The translations under genes and the position numbers were made by a program. 64,000 nt of DNA, taken from positions 2,711,158 to 2,775,157 of the forward strand of contig BDGG01000003.1 in NCBI GenBank assembly GCA_001949185.1, given 5' to 3'. The notes under the pieces were generated by a model. It made no database searches. It was not told where the DNA came from and saw only the letters and a list, made by a program, of their open reading frames with translations. The stretch comes from Ramazzottius varieornatus (Eukaryota; Tardigrada; Eutardigrada; Parachela; Ramazzottiidae). How positions within the stretch are numbered: the first letter of the stretch is position 1; each line of letters begins with the position of its first letter. Shown in pieces: positions 46,245 to 59,900 of this stretch.

Positions 46245-47186
46245 TTTGGGTCGCCAGACCCACATGTGCGAATTGTCAGGTCTTCTCTCGTTTGCCAAGG
46301 AGAAAACGTGGGTCTGTCGATATGGACCGGACGATCTGCAGGTAAAAGGGCAAAAGCGTCCTACGAACGCCGAGCAAGAAAGGGAAAACACAGCGTCGGA
46401 TTGGGAATGATATACTGTAAAACGTAGGGTGTCACATGGAACGTCAGCGATGTCCGGCCGTAGCTTATCATCGAGTGATCCTTCTCGAATTACAGCAATG
46501 GCCGATTGTTTACGACTTAAGTGAAACACGATTGAGGGAAAAGACTGAAGGCTAATAATAATAAGGTGTTAATAAAATTTTGTTGCTTTTGCTGTCTTTC
46601 CAGCTGCAGTTCCGGGAAGGTGAAAAGAAGGTGTGTCCACTCGTCTGTGCAGTCCACGTAGTGTGTCAGTATGCGCTCAGTTACACTTACTTGTGTGGGC
46701 TGTTACCAGTTTGGAGATCGTGGTAGTCGTGGTCGAGTTCGAAACATCGGTTTAGGGCACGAGAATTACCACGAAGAACTGCCGAACAAGACCGCAAGCT
46801 TCCATTCGAGGTTACGGACGATCAGACGTTATCTGCGGACCTCCGGCTTACGCTCTTCCTGGAAGAACGTCCTGTGTGTAATAGAATGAACCAGCAGCCG
46901 GAAGCGCGTTCTTACGGTACATGTACAGAGGAACGGAAAACAACCCCAAAGTCTGTCCGTGCGATACTATCGAGTTGAGGTGATTTCAATCTGGGCTGTC
47001 CTTGGAATTCGTGTCAAAGTTTTTACGGTAGGTGTAGCTTACTTATAGTATATAGATAAGGTCTGATCACGTAAGGTTAAGCACTTCGTTGACTCGCAAA
47101 AGTCGATATGGTTTGCCAGATTTTCGAAGCGGGAATCACAAACTAAGTTAGGTCCTTTGGATTCAGTTGTGAATGCTCGGCGAGAT
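46245..47186. other. Between cytochrome b5 and GAPDH, no gene recognised
   Basis: An open stretch on + around 46620-46980 has protein-like composition but no family match and no clear start. It contains the upstream flank of cytochrome b5 and the 3' flank of GAPDH. Confidence 0.35.
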
Positions 47187-48982
<1,796 letters not shown>

Positions 48983-49898
48983 GTTGATGCCTGAGGGATC
49001 AGTCCAAACCGCAAAGAAATTGACTGGATGAAACAAAAATTATTAGCAGGGAAAACCCCAAATACAACAGGAATAGATCAACGGCAGAAACCGCCTCAAC
49101 TGTTGTTACGTAGTTGCAGAACATTCCCTTGACAACCTCTCATGATAAGTCTCATCAGGTGATGAATAATTTTCATCCCTTTTCTGCGAAATTCTAATCA
49201 AAACTGGCCCCAGATAAAGCAGCGAAGCGAACTGCGGAAGGGAACGTCAAGTTGCCCGACGTCGGGGAGGCGGCAAGAGAATAGAATATGATCGCTAGTA
49301 CTGGTGGCGCACGGGAAAACGGTCATGCCCGAGTTATTAGCCGGCCTCGCAAATTTACAAAACCCGTGGTTGGGTCGCAGTGCCTTGCAGAGAGTTCATT
49401 CCCCGTATTCTATTGGCAGATCATCCTCGACCTTCGTCATTCATCCTCGACTTTCACAGCTGATGAAAATCGAACGCTTCACGAGACTTTAGTTGGTCGT
49501 ATTTAATCGTACGACGAATATACATACGAAAGGGTCAGGATGAATGAGAAGAAACGTGCTGTATTAGCTTGGGCATCGTCGCAGTACAGAGTACCTGCAG
49601 TTAGTCCCGACAGAGTAAAACGGTAGTCGGGGAAAGGTTTAATTTTGTCTCAAGAGATCGTCGAAGGACTCCTGTAGCAATGTGGCCTTCTGCATTCACA
49701 ACCTGATTGGCAAATTGCTCATTGCACGCGAACACAGTACGTAAGCTTTGTTTGCTTCTTCCCACGCCTGCACTGCGGCTTTCTTGTTTAAGCTGAAACG
49801 CACCGTCTAGTTTATGTCTTCTTTCTAGTTTCTTAGAATCTTAAGAAATGTAAAAATATAGTTCCATGTCGATCGGAGGGTAAAGTCAGTTCGCCGCA
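48983..49898. other. Divergent spacer between GAPDH and cyclase B
   Basis: No gene recognised. GTGGCGCACGGGAAAAC near 49303 with CCCGACGTCGGG near 49256 may be a broken relic of the nested-palindrome element; the matching right half is not seen. Confidence 0.4.
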
Positions 49899-52800
49899 AT
49901 GGATCGAAGGGCTATTTTGCACTTCGAGTTCTTCCTTCTTTTCCTCCACTCCATAACGACTTTCGACATCCCGGTTCGACGATCCGTGCAAGATGTGGCT
50001 AACGGAATCGTCCCTCCCGTACTGACCGTCTGCTTCGTCATCGAAGATGATTCCTACTTCGGGAACTACGGCCGTCTAGCCGCTGCTGTGGACCTGGGCA
50101 TCGAGCACGCGAACGCCTTTGTCATGCCCAATACAACCAAGCTACAGGTCGCCTACCAAAGCTCAGGCACTTCCTGCACCAGAACACTGTATTCGGCTGT
50201 TCTGGCCATGCTGGACATGATGGATAAGGGAACGACTTGTGACATGTACCTTGGGACAAGTAAGCCACGAAGACCTATCACGGCATAGTTAATCATTTCG
50301 GAATTATTATTATGATTGTCTGTTTATTTGCAGCCTGCGCATTTACAACTGCCGCTCTGTATGGCTTTGCCGTGAAGTACAGTGCTCCAATAGTAAGAAT
50401 CCGAAATCGTTTACTTTCAGATTATATTTTTGGGATTCGGTATGGATTTTCAGTTCCTACTTGATATCCCCAATCTCATGATTTATTTAGCGCGTCGGCC
50501 AGTGCGTATACCGAGATCGTTTACAAGTGGTGCAGGCTATCAGGCGAAGCAATTGCAATGTGCGCAACTTGAGACAACGATCTGGGCGACACTATTTGCC
50601 GACGCTCCATTTATCTGAGCTCTACTCGAGTACCGCAAAATTCGTCATAACGTGTCTCGTCGATGCTTCTTATATTCCTAGTTCGGTAATCCGTCGTCGG
50701 GTATCAGCGCTATCCAGCCGGATTCCCTGTTGTCGGACTTCCGCCTTTTAACCCAGCCGGCTTTCGGGTACTCTGACTGCGCAGACTTCCTCATCCAGCT
50801 CGCCGAGCGTCTCAACTACTCCAGCCTGGTCATATTTCGTGATGACTCTTACTCGTTTTTCACTACGTTCGCGGACCAGATACTGCGGTTCTTCCGGGAG
50901 AAACGACCTAGTATCTACCAGACCACTTACACCAGCGCATTTCGATCGAAACGCTACTCGGTGTCCATGATCAAACCTTTGCTATCGGCGGCCAATGCTC
51001 GCAGTCGGGGTAAACGTGCACTAGTTCTCTACACTCCTTGCAACACTTCTGGTGAAGTTACAACGTGTTTTCTTTTTTGTAGTATTTCTCCTTTTTGCGC
51101 ATGCCACAGGCGTCCGGAACATCATGGTGCGGTACATCATAGCCGTCACGGAAAACCGCGCCTCCGCGCAAATAACCTCTGGTCCACAATTACACAATTA
51201 GAAAAATCACCTGTATCTCGAAATAATTTCCGAATTACCGTAATTAACACTACGGGCGATCATTTTCTGTACGAGTAAGTGTTTTAATATTGCAGATTGC
51301 TGCTCATCAACTTGGCTATATTAGTGGAGACCACGTAAGTACAGTAGTACACCCTGCCCAAGCCAACTTGCTACCACCTGGCATTTCGACGCTGAAAAAT
51401 ACAGAGCACGACCTTACCATTCGTGCGTCCACACGTTAAGTGCAGATTCCAAAGCTTCTTTGACTGAGCTATAAAGCAGATAATACGTTCTTTTTTGGAG
51501 GTGGCAAGTAGAGTGTTAAACCAGGAAAATTAGTTTCAAAGTGGAAATTTAATCGAGTCGAGACAGCCTCGGTTCAATGGGGGGTAGCAAGTTGGCTTGG
51601 GCGGACTGTACATAACTGGCTAATTATCAGGTTTCGCGCTCAAGGACTACCGCCTATTTTGGTTTCCCGATCCGGATATGATAGATTGCTGTATTTTTGC
51701 AGGTTTTCTTCGTTCTGCAACTGTACGAACTGGAGTACTGGGGACAGGTGGACGCAACGGTTGGAGATGGTTTCGACGATGCGATGAAGGAGGCCTACTC
51801 GAGCGTTCTTCTTTTGTCCTTCCACGAAATTGCCGAGCAGTATGATCATCAGTTCGAGGCAACCATCAAAACGAACGCTAGGAACCGATATGGATACTCA
51901 TTCAACCCCCTAGAAACGGTAACGGTGCACCTGGCTTCCGGGTATCTAGTTTGAGGGTGTCAGTAAATCTCTTTCTTGTTACAGCTGGATCCAGTGCTGT
52001 TGGGGCATTACGATTCCGTCATGCTGTACGCCACAGCAGTTGCCACGATGATGGCGGAGAACAACGCCAATTTCACCAACGGCTACGAGATCGCTTCCCG
52101 ACTGAACAACAGAACCTTCCAAGGCGTTCGAGGCAGCACCATCATCATAGGCGAAGATGGCCAACGGGACAAGAACTACAAGATCCAGTTTTATGACTCG
52201 AAAACAGAGGAGTTCGTGGTAGGCAAATTGTTATTGTCGGAAACACACAACATCCTGACGAGAGGATTCCACACGAAGTGCCGCATTTTACCGTACAAAT
52301 TATACGAGCCAATCAGCCGCTCGTAGAAAACTGTTAGTGTCGATATTTACAGGGTGTATTTTGTAGCCATATCTTCTGTACCTTCAAAACACGATTTCCA
52401 ACGAGTTGTTTCGCATAATAAGGCCGTTGAAATGGCCCAGTGGACAATTGCCACCTAATGAGCCACTTTGCGGCTTCCGGAATGATAACTGCCGGCAGGA
52501 AGGTCTCTCCTCTTCCACGCTCGCGATCGCTGTCGTCATTCCCCTGCTGGTCCTTTCCGGCCTATCTATCGGCGCCGGGCTAGTCTTTTACAAAATGTGG
52601 TATGACCAATCTGTAACCGGGAATTCGGATTTTAAGTGATCCTTGATCGCAAATAGGCTAAACCTTGATTATTCCAGGAAAATTCGAATGAATTTCAATC
52701 CTAATTGGTGGAAAGTACTTTCCGATGAGCTTTCGGTCAAGGACAATCGTCCGAATGGCGTCGAAGGCTCAAAGAGGACGCTTGTAAGGGTCGAGCGTGC

Positions 52801-55462
52801 CAGTACCGAGGAAATAATTCTTAATCAACTACTTTTCTGACAATTGTATGTTTTTCGTCTTTAGCGAAGCCAATCAAGCGCGGGAACACAGCGAACTGAC
52901 TATTCATCCTACGTGTGCGAGCTCTTCGCAACCTATAAGGGCACACTTGTTGGCTTGGTGGACGTGTCAGAACAGAAAAAGGCTGTGACTAAAGAGCTAC
53001 TCGCGGAACTCACACTCGTAGGACTGTCCTCATTTGAAGTCCGAAAAATAACTCTGCGATTGTTAGCTGGACTTTCCTTTCTAAATGTGGAAGTAAATGA
53101 GTGTTTCGATGGTGATTTACTCAGAAATTTCGTTTGCAGATAAAAGCAGTCGAGCATGTCAACCTCCAACATTTCATCGGAATCGCAGTCTCTCTACAAG
53201 ACCAGTGCGAGTTTATCGTTGCAGAGCTCTGCTCTAAAGGCACTCTTCAAGATTTGATAGAAAATGACATGATTAAACTGGACTGGTTCTTCAAGCATTC
53301 CATCATAAGAGACATAGTACTGGTCAGTGGTTCCACAACGAAAAACCATAAACCCACATTAGCGCACTCACTGTTGGCGCGGACATGAAAAGTAACCTGT
53401 GGATTGTTTTAGGGTATGGCGTACCTTCACGGTTCGCCGGTCGCGTCTCATGGAAGCTTGTCGTCGTACAGTTGTTTGGGTGAGAAATAAAGTTATCCGG
53501 AAGTTCCATAAAGCAGCATACAGGTTGGTTTTTTGCTGGTTCTAGTGGACACTCGTTTCACCATCAAGATCGCCCAGAACCTGGCATACTTTTGCGACAA
53601 AGAAACGCTGAAACCATTCCGCGAGAGCGTGAAGGACGCTGACCGGCCGCTGACTTATCTGCTTTGGCGAGCTCCTGAACTTCTCCGGCAACAGATGCCA
53701 CCCAAAGGCACTGCGGTTAGCACTCAGTAGGCGTACTAACTCAAATAGAACCGGCAGACCAGTTGAGCTATCTACTCCGATAACTGCTAAGTTGAAATCA
53801 CGAAATCTATTCATACCTATTGTTTATCTTTTATGATCGACCTGACGAAGGCTCTTTGCAGAAAGGGGACATCTACAGCTTCTCAATAATATTGCAACAA
53901 ATTATACTGCGCAGCGAACCGTTCGAGCTTCCCAATGACCCGCTGGATCTCACCGACAGAGAAATTCTGGCGGAGGTATTCAAACGTTAACGTTTCTCTC
54001 GTCGGCTTATATAACGGGCACTTATAGGTGGTCGCATCGAACATTCCTCCTGTGCGTCCGCGAGTGCCGCGGTCCGCGTGCAGTAACGAGTTATACGACC
54101 TGATGGAGCAGTGCTGGGAGGAGGTCCCCTTAGAGCGGCCCACGTTCGCCAAGATCAAAGACCGACTACGAAAGATTATGGGCAACATTGGCGACAACAT
54201 TGTCGACTTGCTCTTCAAGCGCATGGAAACCTATGCGGCGGACCTGGAAATGAAAGTGGCGGAAAAGACTCAGCAGTTCATGGATGAGAAGAACCGATCA
54301 GAGCAACTTCTCAGTGAACTCTTACCCAAGTACCGAGCCTTGAGCCTGTTGGAAAACTATTTCACCTCGCTAAACTGCCTCGTGCTTTCCAGGTCGGTTG
54401 CCGAGGCTTTGACGAAAGGAATCTCGGTGGACCCGGAAGCGTTCGACAGCGTTACCATTTTCTTTTCCGATATCGTGGGATTTACATCGAAAGCGGCAAA
54501 GGGCACACCGATGGAAGTGGTGGACCTTCTGAACAGCCTATACACATTCTTCGATAATATCCTCGAAAAGTACGACGTGTACAAAGTCGAGACCATCGGC
54601 GACGCCTATATGGTGAGATCAGCCTCCCGCTCGGAGGGTTTGCGGGCTCTCCTCTGTGTTTCGGTCGTTATGATGCGTTTCTTGTAGGTTGCCAGTGGCT
54701 TGCCAATCAGAAACGGAAATCGTCATGCAAGCGAGATTGCTTCGATGGCTTTGGATTTGCTGAGGGGCATCACGAGCTTTCATGTAAGTAAGCAACGAGC
54801 CTTCAGGGGACCCGAAGTCCGTACGTCTCTTTCATACAGTACTACGCATTAGAGTGTCGACTCTCTTCAGGTTCCTCGCCATCCAAATGAGAAAATAGAA
54901 ATTCGGGCTGGGATAAATTCCGGTACGTCGAGTTCGTTGCAGTCTTGAAAGATGGACTCTTTGATTCTGTTGGATTATGTGGAACTCGTTGTCTTCAGGG
55001 AGCTGCGTGGCTGGAATAGTCGGACTGAAGATGCCGCGATATTGTCTGTATGTATTGCTATTGCTTTTTGGATTTGACAGGATGGGTTTATTTCAGTACG
55101 TGCTTTGTCTTGCAGGTTTGGCGACACAGTGAACACAGCGAGTCGAATGGAATCTCTCAGTGAACGTAAGTGTCAACAGGTTCTTGTGTGGTCGTTTCTT
55201 TGACTAGTTTTCGCTCTCGTGGTGGTCCCTGTTGTTCATACTGTCCCTGTTGTGGCTGCAGCGATGAAGATCCAGTGCACTGCGCAGACAAAGGACCTAC
55301 TGGAAGCTATTGGGGGATTTTCCCTGGTTGAGAGAGGTCCCATTGCGGTGAAGGTGAGTGTCTAGCATAGCTTATGGTAAATCATGCACTCGAGGAATCG
55401 CTCTTGTTTTTCGATAGGGAAAAGGCATGCTTACTACTTTCTGGTTACTGGGAAAGCGCTGA
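49899..55462 (+). CDS. Receptor guanylyl cyclase B
   Basis: Membrane receptor making cGMP. 22 exons, 1070 aa: 49899-50259, 50334-50392, 50682-51009, 51083-51126, 51296-51334, 51703-51918, 51985-52218, 52367-52599, 52678-52783, 52865-53017, 53140-53322, 53413-53479, 53546-53715, 53862-53975, 54028-54329, 54393-54612, 54688-54783, 54871-54922, 54999-55047, 55116-55165, 55262-55353, 55418-55462. A signal peptide ([11 protein letters not shown]) opens a ligand-binding-type ectodomain ([20 protein letters not shown]). The span is [20 protein letters not shown]. The kinase-homology domain has [17 protein letters not shown] and [16 protein letters not shown] and lacks the catalytic loop Asp. The signalling helix ([20 protein letters not shown]) leads to a cyclase domain with [36 protein letters not shown], all active-site residues intact, ending in [13 protein letters not shown]. 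Confidence 0.95.
51342..51608. mobile_element. Mariner-type MITE in a cyclase B intron, 267 bp
   Basis: CAGTAGTACACCCTGCCCAA at the left end matches the reverse complement of the right end (TTGGCTTGGGCGGACTG), with AAGCCAACTTGCTACC shared. TA flanks both ends (51340-51341 and 51609-51610). It explains why this intron is long. Confidence 0.85.
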
Positions 55463-56924
55463 AGGCCTGTCGAGTACTTCATAATCTTTGTATCACTTGC
55501 TTATTATTAAATACATACTGTATTTATTCTTCGTTAACAAGTCCCGATCTACTGTCCGTAACTCGTGGTACTGTAAGCTGTGGAACGATCCATGAAATCA
55601 TGGTCGGGCTCTGCCTCTGTCTTCTGGAAGAAATGCTTGCAGGGGCGTTTCTTTAACTTTCTCGTACTCGTTAGAGCTGGGGCGCATGCGCCAGAGAATT
55701 GGGTAGAACAGTAAGCCGACAGTATAGTAATAAAGCTGGAGCTTATTATGGTCGTGAAGACCTTGGTACCTTCTTTGACCACCGTCCAGTAGTCACTCCC
55801 ACTTTACTACACCCTTTCCGTCCTCAGTCGTATATAATAAATGAATATTTTCCATCTTGGCACTTTTAGCTTGTATTTTTGTGGCTGCTGAACGCTGCAT
55901 TAACTCCTCCTACAACCCGCCTGCAACTTTTTTTTGGTTTTTGTAGATGTCTTTATAGTTTTACCGATATTAGTATTTTTCTTGTGTAAGGTCCACTATA
56001 GGCTCTTGTGCAAGGTTCATTGCCCGAGGAAATAAGATTCCTGCACTAGTGCGAAGCAGCTGCCTTGTTCCCTTAATCAGGAATGATGAGTAATTATTTC
56101 TAGCTTTGATTGGGACCAACCGTGCAGGAAATGTTAATCTCGAATCTTGAGAGGCATTGTCCGTGCTTAACGAGAAAAACGATGACCCGAGCCGATCGAT
56201 TGGGTGAGAAGCAGCTTCGTGGGTGCTGGGAACTGAACATCATGGCGGGATGAGAGGAAGACAGGTCTTTGTTTAGTATATAGAGCTTACAACAAGAGGA
56301 CTCCGCCAGCCACACGAAAAGACCAAGCATGATCGAACCAAGGCGAAGCTTTCTTCGGTTCCATTGTGGGCATCTTTCCCTGCAGTATTTTGGAGGCCGG
56401 CAGGCAAAGACGGTTATATCAAATAGCACGGTTTTCTTCGTATTTGACTGAAAACATGCGCCCCTCGAGATAACTACCATCGCGAGATTATTTGTCGCCC
56501 TCCAATTTTCATATTATGTTTCATCCAGTTCCTTCAGAAAAAGATTTGTAATTTGTACGCGATTCAGGTAACCTGACAGAACATCTCAACGCTGCGGTAT
56601 CCAGCCAGTCCCGCAGCCGGTTGAGAGCCTTCTCAGTTCTCACTGTTCAGTCATTTCGTGCTCAAAACTGACGCGATGAGGACGCAGTGAGGGTTCAAAG
56701 GGGTCCCACAATACCTACACGTCCATTTCTTCTTGGTTTTTCCAGCCGTAGGGGTAGTGTACTGCTGGAAGAGGGGTGTAACTTTGTATATTTCGCGATC
56801 GCCGTGAAAGGGTTCCAGACTCCCAGCGCATGCTGACACCATTATCGCGCAAGCTAAAAACGTTTTCTTTGGTTTTTCTTTGTGATACAATACCGGCTTT
56901 GTGCTCTCGTATCCTGACAGCGCC
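55463..56924. other. Spacer between cyclases B and C
   Basis: About 1.5 kb without a supported gene. It should hold the cyclase C promoter; no element can be named. Confidence 0.45.
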
Positions 56925-59900
56925 ATGGACATACCGTTACTTATGGTATTTTTTGCGCTTATTTGCGGAAAACTGGAGTTCAAAATTCTGAAGAGGAGAA
57001 CGGTATCACTGAACCTGACCGTTTGTTGGCTGCTGGAAGATGATTCGTATTATTCCACATATGAACGGCTGGCTGCTGCAGTGGACCTAGCCATCGAGCA
57101 CTCCAACTCCTACATTCTCCCAGAACATATCAAACTCCAGCTTGTCTTCCAGAGTGCCGGACCATCGTGTTCCAATACACAGTATTCCGTGGCTGCGAAC
57201 GTAATGCAGCTCGTGCGGGACGGAGTGGAATGCAACGTTTTTCTCGGCATAAGTAAGAACAATGCAAATATGGTTACATTTTTAGTATTTTATTCCCTGA
57301 ACAGTCCGTTTAGTTCAATTTCAATCTTGACACACTCCTATCCGAATGATTGGTTTTATAATTTTTCAACAGTAGCGTAGACGAATGGGATGCCGTCGAA
57401 TAGTTTCGCCCTAGATCGTTTGCTCATGTGGCGCACGCTTTTGTTGTAACTGGCTGAGGCTGTGCGCCAGTGTGAAGAACGATTTGGATGGGTTCCTTTG
57501 CCGACATCCTAAACAAATTTAAGTCCAGGTTTCCTATTTTTTGATCTTTTGTTATTCTCTTTTATTGTTAGCCTGTCCAACAACAGCCATTTCCCTGTAT
57601 GGAATAGCCGAGAACCTCAACACGCCCGTATTAGGCTGTCCAGCGGCAGGCACGGCGGCGTTGTTACTGAATCCGCGATCGCTTTCTGGTACCCTTCCAT
57701 TGTTAATAAAGGCCTCCTTCGGGTTCGTGGATATCAGGGCCTTTACTTTTTCGTTCTTGCGCGAGAACGGATACAGGCATCTATCCATTTTGCGAGACGA
57801 GTCCGCAACTTTTTATTCCCTAATGGGAAAATTTTTCACTCTAAGAACCAGAAACGACACCCAATACGGCATGGATGTCCAAGAATTTCCCTTCTTCAAC
57901 GAAGAGACGTCGTTGCCGAATTTCAAGAAACTGCTAAAAATTGCGGACGACGTGTCGAGAGGTAACTTATCACTCTTCCGTAAGACTGATTTTTGACGTC
58001 GGTATACAAATCGAACAAAAAATCGTTATGTCAGGTGGCGTACCTTTCCATTTTTGCCGATTGAAAGTGCGCGCCACTTGGGAGTACGATCTTCCCCAAG
58101 TCATTTGCCGACGTCTAATTTGTCTGCCTGACAATACTGTAATTTATCTCGTTCTAGTGTTCCTGGTTCTTGGACATGCCGACTTCGTACGGAAAACATT
58201 GGTATGTGAGACGTAGAGTGACGTGAGAAATATCCTGCCCGAAGCCTGAAAACTCTTTTCCTTCCTGGTCGGTTCCGGTATCATCAGGACGCTATTCTTT
58301 GCCGCTTTGACGTTACCGGCGTGTAATAATTACTATCTCACATCCGATCATGGTATCTTCAAACGCTCGATCGCTTGTCCCACTGGTATTCAGCATATTA
58401 CGACCATTGGGCGAATATCGACTGCTTCGGCATGAGAAAATATCAGAGTCACGAAACCCGTGGTTGAGTAGTTTTGATTATTTCGTCCTTTCAGGTCGCT
58501 GCTCATCAATTGGGATTTACAAAAGGCGACTATGTCAGTCGAAAGTACCTCATTTCGTTTTGCTTCCTAAGCTCCCCAGTCATTAGTCAACAAAATCTGC
58601 TAAAGTGCCCGTTAACGAAAGTTGATCCTGATATGCAGGTATTTTTGGCGGTTGAGCTCTTTGAACTGCACTACTGGGGAACCATACATTCACAGTACGG
58701 AGATCAACATGACGAGGTGTTAACAAGAACGTTGAAGAACTACTGGGTCAATCGGCAAGAAGAAAAATGAAGCTGTTCTTGCAGGCAGCTAGAGATGCCT
58801 TTCAGTCGCTGATGGTCATCTCATTGCGACCGGAACCTTCGAGCAGTGACGTTGAAACCTTCACTGAGAAGGTGAAATATTTAGCCCGAGACAAATATAA
58901 CTACACTTTCCGACCGTTAGAAAAAGTAAGGTTTTGCAGCCCAAACAAACGCTTCGCCAAAGCCTTGGCCATAAATATACGTTTTTTCCTAGCTGGACCC
59001 GCCTATACTTGCGCACTACGAAGCTGTACTGATTTACGCCCAAGAAGTTGCCGCTATGTCCCAGCTTGGATACCAAGAATTTGGCGGTGATGATGTGGTT
59101 AACCGGATATGTGGCTCGATGTATCTGGGAATTTCCGGCAGACTGGAGATTGGGGCAGACTGCGAACGGGACGTCGACTTACGGCTTACGGTTTTTGACA
59201 AGAAGACAGAAGAGTTCCAGGTACGCTCTTCAAGTGAACAACTGAACCGTGAATCGAAACTCTGTGAAAATTAATTTAACTGTTCTCGTCGTCAGGTCGC
59301 CATAGAATGGTTGCAAGTTAATTTCACATACAGCTATTTCCGGCACATTCAAGACATTTGGTGGCCTTCGTCCACTGGACGTCTTCCGCCAGACGAACCT
59401 ACTTGCGGCTACAGAAACGATAAATGCATCGACCAAAGTCTTCCCAAAGGAGTCTTAACAGCCGCTGTGGCTGTTCCAGTCCTTGCATTATTAGCTCTCA
59501 CTGCAGGCGGTACGGTCGTCCTTACAAAACTCAGGTAGTCTCGCTTCGGTCAAAAATGCTCATACGGTAGCTTTGCCACTTCAAAGCTCATATTTGTTCT
59601 AGGAAACTCCAGCACAACTACGACCCAGACTGGTGGAAGATTATAGTGGAAGACGAACTCACGATTAAGCAGAATCGAACCAGCAATGCCACGGGTGGTT
59701 CCAGGAAAACATTGGTTGGCACCCAAGCCTCGAGTTTTCTTATCAAATTTGTATGCGTAAATGATCATACGACTCCTAATTTTTGTAGAAAAGCATGTCC
59801 ACCGCCGGCACATCAGGACTCAGCGAGTACTCGTCTTACAAATGTTAGCGTTCATAAACTCTTCCTGTGCTTGCGTGGATAATCTAGTACTTGTTGCGAA

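Noticed and set aside
46671-46980. Possible small gene on + between cytochrome b5 and GAPDH
   Set aside because: No recognisable domain, start or splice structure that I could defend.
54330-54392. Continuous frame through cyclase B between the signalling helix and the cyclase domain
   Set aside because: Cyclase C has an intron with a stop at the same place, and removing these 63 bp restores the family sequence.
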